From: Pisaster brevispinus
Lineage: Eukaryota; Echinodermata; Asteroidea; Forcipulatida; Asteriidae
DNA length: 64,000 bases
Direction of reading: 5' to 3'
NCBI GenBank assembly: GCA_023634235.1
Contig: JAMKCF010000001.1
Span: forward strand, 14,084,258-14,148,257
Part shown: positions 58,545 to 64,000 of the stretch, in pieces
Numbering within the stretch: the first letter of the stretch is position 1
Layout: every line of letters starts with the position of its first letter
The notes under the pieces: generated by a model
The model's input: the letters and a program-made list of their open reading frames with translations, nothing else
The model's database searches: none
What the model was told of the DNA's origin: nothing
Made by a program: the position numbers and the translations under genes

Positions 58545-59260
58545 TGTCCATTTCAATAGTTTCATAATTTTAACATGGTCGAGCCAAGCTTAATTGTGGG
58601 AGAACTTCGACTACTAGCAGTTTTGCTTTCCTTTATATAGTTTGCTACCGATCGTTGTCAGATAATAATCATTTATAAAAGATATTAAAAGCGATTTTCA
58701 ATCGAGAAAGTTCTGAAAGTTTTTAAACAAAATAAATCCCCAAATGTTGAATTTTGACATTTTGTCAACGCGTGCTCTAGAAAACCAGCATGAATGTATA
58801 GCATTTAGCTTGTGAAATGTTAATGCAATTTAGGAATTGTACAAAATTTAGTTTGAGATGTCGCATCAACTACCTGAACTTAGTGTAAAAAGTTTATGTC
58901 CATACAACAAGCAAGAAAAAAATTTACCCCGAAAATGTTGAATTTTTGACATCTTGTCACAGTGCTCTCAAAACCCAGTATGAATGTAAAGCTTTTTGCT
59001 TGTCAAATGTTATTGCAACTTAGGATTTGTACAACCATTTTTTTTTAAATGTCCAACCACTACCTGAAAATATTACCATTTTCCTTTTGTTTCAAAAATA
59101 GCAACAAATGCGAATATTTCACTGGTAGGTGCGCCCTCAAGTGCAGTCGTGTACAAAAAACCTACTTTGTGCCCAGCTGGCTATGCATCGATCCCAGTAT
59201 GGAATGTGGGCACTCTTTTTTTGTCCACATGGTATGACCATTGAGAACCTTTCTCTATGG
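58545..59260. other. Non-coding interval between two TIR elements
   Basis: A string around TTTTGACATTTTGTCAACGC / TTTTTGACATCTTGTCACAG recurs at about 58752 and 58945, suggesting a diverged tandem duplication of about 190 bp. No gene. Confidence 0.4.
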
Positions 59261-59263
59261 TAT

Positions 59264-59826
59264 TGTTTTGTCCCAACTTGATCATCGTCCCAACTATGGT
59301 TGGGACCAGTGCAGCTCCAGCTTGAGTGTTAAAGTTGGGGCATACCAACTATAGTTGGGATCGCCCTAGAGCTCAACAGGATACCTTGATCAATCATGCA
59401 TTGATTACACTACTGCAGAGCCGGTCGCGTGCCGGTCGCGTGCCGGTCGGAAAGACGAGGTTTGGAACGCCCTTTGGTTGTGATAGTTTCGTTCACAATG
59501 GACGGCTAACTCGGCGTAAAACTGTCTTTTTAGAGGGTTCTGACAGCGGCCACATGCCGGGTGAAGTTTTAAGTCTCAAAGTAGCCCTATGCAATTAATT
59601 TCCCTTCTCTCAGAAAACTACTAACATAATTCGAATTAAATTGAAATATTCTCAAGTACTAGTATAAAGTGATAATAATAACTTCATACTTATTTAATAT
59701 TATTTTTATTTATTTTATAGTTTATTCCTGGGGGGGGTCTGTGTTTACTGCAATCCCCACTACAGTTGGAGCGCCACAACTTTAACACTCCAGTTGGGAC
59801 GACGAATGTCAAGTTGGGGCGGAACA
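59264..59826. mobile_element. TIR element 'GTCCCAACTTGA'
   Basis: The left end TTGTTTTGTCCCAACTTGA and the right end (minus strand CTGTTCCGCCCCAACTTGA) are inverse. A second inverted block (CATCGTCCCAACT.. and AGTGTTAAAGTTG) follows inside. GTATGACCAT occurs at 59232-59241 and 59827-59836, just outside, and could be a 10-bp target duplication. If so, 22 extra bases sit between it and the left TIR. Short frames inside (for example 59326-59598) look like by-products. Confidence 0.6.
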
Positions 59827-59839
59827 GTATGACCATCTG

Positions 59840-60743
59840 TCCTTGCATTTCTGTATGCTCTGTGGCCAACTATGGAGATATGGCATTACTATTAGTATTT
59901 GGGCCACGAATGTTGATTTACCATTTATTTCGTGGTGAACACAACACATGGATGAAAAACGGTTTTTAAACAATGTTAGTGGAATATCTCGCCCCACATG
60001 TGCCTTGATTTCACGTACGGGATCTTCTTGGTATCGTGATGAAAAAAGGTTAAAACGAGATGGCTGGTAATAATGTCACTTACTGATTTCTTACTGAACA
60101 CCCATTTTGTTCATAAAATTGCATGTTTTACCACCGCTTTATATGCTGCTTCAATTCAATAAAAGACTCTGGTGTCTTGCTTGACCCTTTGGTTTAGCTC
60201 AGATCGAGATAAACAAAACCACACACACCAACAACTGGGAGGAAATAGCCACTGGTGTCCCCCCCCCTGTTCGCACCATTGTTATGTAATTGGAGGCTGT
60301 TGCAGTGCCCAGGGGGAATAACAACAGTACCAATCTCTGAAGCAATCTAACATAACACGAGTGACCAGCTAACACTCGATGCTTACTGATCGTTTCTGAA
60401 TCTGCAGATGAAATTCAGCACAATCGCCGTGTAACGGCCATATACATGTACTAATATAATATAGCAGAGTGAATATGCGACTCTATTCGGACAATCTTGA
60501 ATACAGAATGTGAACCCTTTGGATTTAGTTGCTATCCAACGCATACAGTTTGCAATGCGTACAGTCATCATCAACAAAATGAAATGTCTATGCGAGCACG
60601 CGAGAGAGTGCCCTGCCAAACATCAAACTGTCATATGTACAGCCCAGAAACAGTTCTCAAGTCGAATTCCAAGTAAGTTAACAAGTATACCATGTGAACA
60701 TAATTTAATAAAATAGTACACACACATAATTAAGCCCAATTAA
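59840..60743. other. Non-coding interval
   Basis: No gene recognised. A short C-run (C8) lies near 60260. Confidence 0.4.
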
Positions 60744-61310
60744 CCATGGATGTGATATCAGACTCGGATGTTATTTGGTTAGGGCCCAAACACTAGATGT
60801 GATTTTGGTAATGCAGCCAGACAGTGGATGTGATATTTGCTATGCACAATTACTATGGATGTGATTTCTAGCTCGGATGTGATTTTGGCCGGGCCCGGGA
60901 CAGTGGATGTGATTTTGGTAATGCAGCCAGACAGTGGATGTGATTTTGGATAGTGGCATTTAACCAAGGATGCGATTTTTAGTCTTGGATGTGATTTTGG
61001 CAAGGACCTAGACAGTGGATGTGATTTTGGTAATGCGGCCAGACAGTGGATGTGATTTTGGCTATGAGCAATTATCATGGATGTGATTTCTGGCTTGGAT
61101 GTGATTTTGGCAAGGGCCTAGACAGTGGATGTGATTTTGGTAATGCAGCCAGACAGTAGATGTGATTTTGAATAAGTGGCAATTAACCAAGGATGTGATT
61201 TCTGGCTCAGATGTGATTTCGTTGGTGTGGATGTGATATTGGACAATCTGTCCTAAAATCACATCATATCGATTCACTCTTCCTTTTTTGTTGTAAAATC
61301 ACATCCAGGC
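60744..61310 (+). repeat. GGATGTGATTTT minisatellite, period about 112 bp
   Basis: AGATGTGATTTTGGTAATGC or GGATGTGATTTTGGTAATGC recurs near 60795, 60904, 61016 and 61128, giving four higher-order units. Each contains four shorter GGATGTGAT-based subunits of variable spacing. After the last unit the motif appears inverted (AAAATCACATC at about 61255 and 61295). Minus-strand frames through it (60779-61078, 61062-61277) read as His/Ser/Pro-rich repeats and are artefacts. Confidence 0.88.
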
Positions 61311-61917
61311 CATTCACAGTGTAGGGGCTAGTGTGTTACAGCACGTGACAAAAATATTTGTTTCCATTCTTTGTAGTTTTCACAAAATGATTGAATGGAT
61401 CATAAACTCATGTAGCAATGTGATGGATGTCACACTAATTACAATAATTCCCAATACAAACACTGAAGGCCTATAAAATATGGGCTTGGGATGGGAGCTT
61501 AACAAAAAAATGCAAATCCAGATTTTGTTCAGTTTTCACAAAGTTGGGGGTATTTTAATTAGTATGTTACTCACAGATTCCTATGCATACAGTTGAGATT
61601 GCATTCCCCCCCCCCGAAAAAAAACCCATCCCAGTTTTGACAACGAAAGGAATGGAAACTGTGTTTTCAAATATTTACCAACATCAATCAGCATCATCTA
61701 AAAACGTGATTTTAGTACATGTAATGTACTGTGTTGTCAAGTATGAAAGTTAGTTAGAAAAAGCAAGGAAGTTGATGACAATTAATTTACAAATCATCTA
61801 GGTCTGGGTGAACCGTTCATAGTTGCCATCTGCATCTGAAAAGGTTGTCCTTTTTTTTTCCATGATGCATGCTGAAATTAGGGGCACTCGTTGTGCTGAC
61901 CGAGGTATCCATAGCAC
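61311..61917. other. Non-coding interval
   Basis: No gene seen. Contains a C8 run near 61606. Confidence 0.4.
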
Positions 61918-62168
61918 CTGGGCCCAATTTCATGGCTTTGCTTGCTGCATAATTCTGCACTTACTATCACCATTCTCTGCTTACTCTGCAAGCGCCGAAT
62001 TTCTGCGCTAGCTGTGTAAGCGGAGTATGCATAGTAACATGGAGTACGCCACGCACAAGCAAAAATTCCATGCTAACCCGTGAAATATGCTGACGACAGC
62101 GCAGAATTCCCTGCTTTCTTAAGCGCAGATTCTTTGCTTACGGTAAACAGCCATGAAATCGGGCCCAG
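61918..62168. mobile_element. MITE with CTGGGCCC..TTTCATGGCT ends
   Basis: Left CTGGGCCCAATTTCATGGCT and right (minus strand) CTGGGCCCGATTTCATGGCT differ by one base over 20. The 251-bp interior is full of GCTTA/CTGCGCT-type inverted pieces. This family of ends is, from memory, common in invertebrate deuterostome genomes. Target duplication is not clear. Non-coding. Confidence 0.78.
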
Positions 62169-62367
62169 ATCCAATGACCTGCTGATATAAGACCCTTCTG
62201 TATTTCCTGTGAAATAAAATGAAAACAGTTTGGTTTTAAAATCAACATACTGTACACATGTAATTGTATGTTGTTGGTTTAATAAACCAGAGGTATTTTT
62301 TTCTTACTTGGCCAGTCTGACAGGGAAAGGTGAAATAAGCAACAATTAATAAAAGAACTACACTCAC

Positions 62368-62451
62368 AGATATTTCTTTAGAAAAGATATTTCCATTTAA
62401 ATTTGCATCAATGAATGCACCTTTTTTGGACGGGGGAACCACCAAATAGAC
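62368..62451 (-). other. Possible 84-nt minus-strand exon
   Basis: Bounded by CATGCAG| and |GTGAGTG, this open 28-codon stretch begins VYLVVPPSKKGAFIDAN. The donor is close to consensus. Phase 0 at both ends does not match the phase-1 end of the candidate at 62598-62721, so they may not be joined. Family not recognised. Confidence 0.3.
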
Positions 62452-62597
62452 CTGCATGGCTCATATATGTCTAGGGAATTTTCCTGATACAAAGCTAAAT
62501 TGTGGTGGGAATTGTCTCGCCTTCAAAGTGGAATTCTCAAATCAGATTTATTTTCCTTAAATGGCCTATTTACAATTATATGCTCAGTCTTACTTAC

Positions 62598-62721
62598 CTT
62601 GCAAGGTCACGTTCAATGGCTCTAGCACTGTACTGTTGCTTAGAGTAGGAAGTCTCGAGAGTGTCATGATTGAGACAGTTGCCTCGTACCAAGGATGGTC
62701 AGTGATGTGAAACAAACATTT
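62598..62721 (-). other. Possible 124-nt minus-strand exon
   Basis: The acceptor is TATTTTTTTGCAG| and the donor TTGCAAG|GTAAGTAAG, both near consensus. Only one of three frames is open; it begins KCLFHITDHPWYEATVSIM and ends phase 1. The composition looks protein-like (Trp-Tyr, mixed hydrophobic/polar). It is too short to show up as an ORF. Family not recognised. Confidence 0.4.
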
Positions 62722-63405
62722 CTGCAAAAAAATATATACATATTCCTCAGTGATGCTAGGTCTATAATAAGCTTTGAATTGTGGTACAATTGTACAACAC
62801 CAGCAACGTCTTTCTTAAAATAAAAAGTACAAGATCAAACAAATAAACATCATGTGTCCTATCAAGTGATAACAGTGTAGCCTGAAATCTGGCATGTCTG
62901 GACAGTTCTGTAAACTCCTCTTTCGCTTTTTCACATCAAACTTTCGAGGGAAACGGCTGTAAATGCACAAGTATTTATTATGATAAATGACATTAAAATT
63001 ACCAGTTAGTGTTGTTTAAACTTTCGTTGGTCATCGACGGTCGTTGCTGGTTCTTATGTAAGATCTGTTCTGTATACAGGCGGCTTTTTTGCCATACCGG
63101 TATTCGCCATGCCTGTGGCTTTAATCTGAATCACCGCGAGTCACCTCTTCATTGTCGGGCTCAACATAGTCACTATCCTCGCCCGATGCTGCCAGAAATA
63201 TCACTGAATCTGTGTCAACGCTGATATATTCCTAATGTTCCTAACTGGACTTGGACATCTTTCTTGAAGTGTAATTTAACAATCAGCGATGATAAACAAC
63301 GTGATTTTTGTTCGCAATCATTTCCACGTTGCATCCCCGTGCGTGACTCCGCGATAGAACAGCATGCAATTCTAGGTACTAGACTTAGTCAGCAGTGATG
63401 TTAGA
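62722..63405. other. Non-coding interval
   Basis: No gene recognised. The 71-codon frame at 63009-63224 has no motif. Confidence 0.35.
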
Positions 63406-63528
63406 GGCCGTGTCCGAAATGGCGATTTCGGCTACAGCTAGATCAGCGAGTCTGCCAGTGTTGAAGAACAGGCAGACGTGCGCGATCTAGCCGTAGCTGT
63501 AGCCGAAGTCGCCGTTTCGAACACGGCC
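63406..63528. mobile_element. Hairpin MITE 'GGCCGTGTCCGAAA', third copy
   Basis: GGCCGTGTCCGAAATGGCGA at the left and, inverted, GGCCGTGTTCGAAACGGCGA at the right. The loop (CCAGTGTTGAAGAACAGGC) is in the opposite orientation relative to the copies at 8010 and 36895. This one is outside any Helitron, so the family moves or moved independently. Confidence 0.82.
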
Positions 63529-64000
63529 CGAGTCGGACATGATTGCTTACCCTGTGAACTTGTAACGTAATAGTATAGTACCAGCGACTGAATGCGCGGT
63601 CACCACATATAACGCATACAATGGGGTGTCAGCATGGCGCGCGTGATGAGTCTGGGTGTTAGACAGTCTGTCAATGTTTTCATGCAAGATACGTCACGTA
63701 GCAACAGTCGTGACCTCGGCCTTTTCAGATTTGCGGCACGCGGGCTTTTCTAAAAAAGCTACAAGATTTTGAAAGTGGATTAAAATGGGAGTAGGTCACT
63801 ATAAACGCACTTTAAAGACCCTAAAAAAAAATTAAATAAATAGAAATAAAATAAACAGACAAGACACTGGTAAGTCTCACAAATCGTTCAGTAGTTACAA
63901 TAGTAAGTACAGATTTAAATAATTGGAAATAAAATACAGTGAAAAACTAAATATTTTTATTTTTCAATTTAATTCTTTTTTTTTTATTCATGTTAGAATA
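63529..64000. other. Non-coding right edge
   Basis: No gene recognised; AT-rich towards the end. Confidence 0.35.

Noticed and set aside
60779..61277. Minus-strand His/Ser/Pro-rich repeat protein
   Set aside because: The frames only translate the GGATGTGAT minisatellite and have no start or splice context.

Overview
The window looks like metazoan nuclear DNA. It is AT-rich and gene-poor, with spliceosomal GT..AG intron signals, many hairpin/TIR elements, tandem repeats, a LINE-type remnant and two large Helitron-type (rolling-circle) transposons. The mix of elements and the terminal motif CTGGGCCCAATTTCATGG suggest a marine invertebrate (amphioxus, hemichordate, echinoderm or similar), but the species cannot be fixed from sequence alone.

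Layout. 1-8794: minus-strand Helitron copy 1, cut by the left window edge. It is broken by nonsense changes, small indels and a 919-bp LTR-like insertion flanked by TATA. 8795-10448: non-coding, with simple repeats and a dispersed repeat. 10449-19420: a 9-kb tandem array of about ten 0.8-1 kb monomers, full of TGACGTCA palindromes. Nine monomer ends carry an 18-nt hairpin followed by CTAG-T, like a Helitron 3' end. 19421-24644: smaller tandem duplications and degenerate repeats, no recognisable gene. 24645-37691: minus-strand Helitron copy 2, nearly whole. 37692-37947: LINE reverse-transcriptase C-terminal remnant. 38540-40130: four-unit diverged satellite. 41008-43473: TATA/Inr promoter, 20-bp leader repeats and a spliced OB-fold (RPA-like) gene with two offsetting frame changes. 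45.4-46.1 kb: possible small minus-strand exons. 46.9-48.1 kb: two outlying fragments related to the 10-kb locus. 49407-53000: a three-exon gene of an unnamed Cys/His-motif family with a decayed 3' end. 53-64 kb: mostly non-coding, with four TIR elements, a GGATGTGAT minisatellite and two possible minus-strand exons.

The Helitron copies explain most of the coding signal. Reading both together, one minus-strand polyprotein of over 3,000 residues can be inferred. In order it has: an N-terminal segment with 8-residue repeats, a basic region, a PHD-like zinc finger, a Cys/His region resembling peptidase C76 deubiquitinases, an OTU cysteine protease, Lys/Tyr-rich 18-residue repeats, a Cys-rich DUF6570-like region, an HUH/Y2 Rep nuclease, a Pif1-family helicase, and a C-terminal endonuclease/exonuclease/phosphatase domain as in Helentrons. 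Neither copy is intact. The most unusual points are the pairing of two protease modules with a PHD finger, opposite-direction slippage at the same T-run in the OTU active-site codons, exact doubling of a coding minisatellite, and a template-switch-like rearrangement inside the copy 2 helicase.
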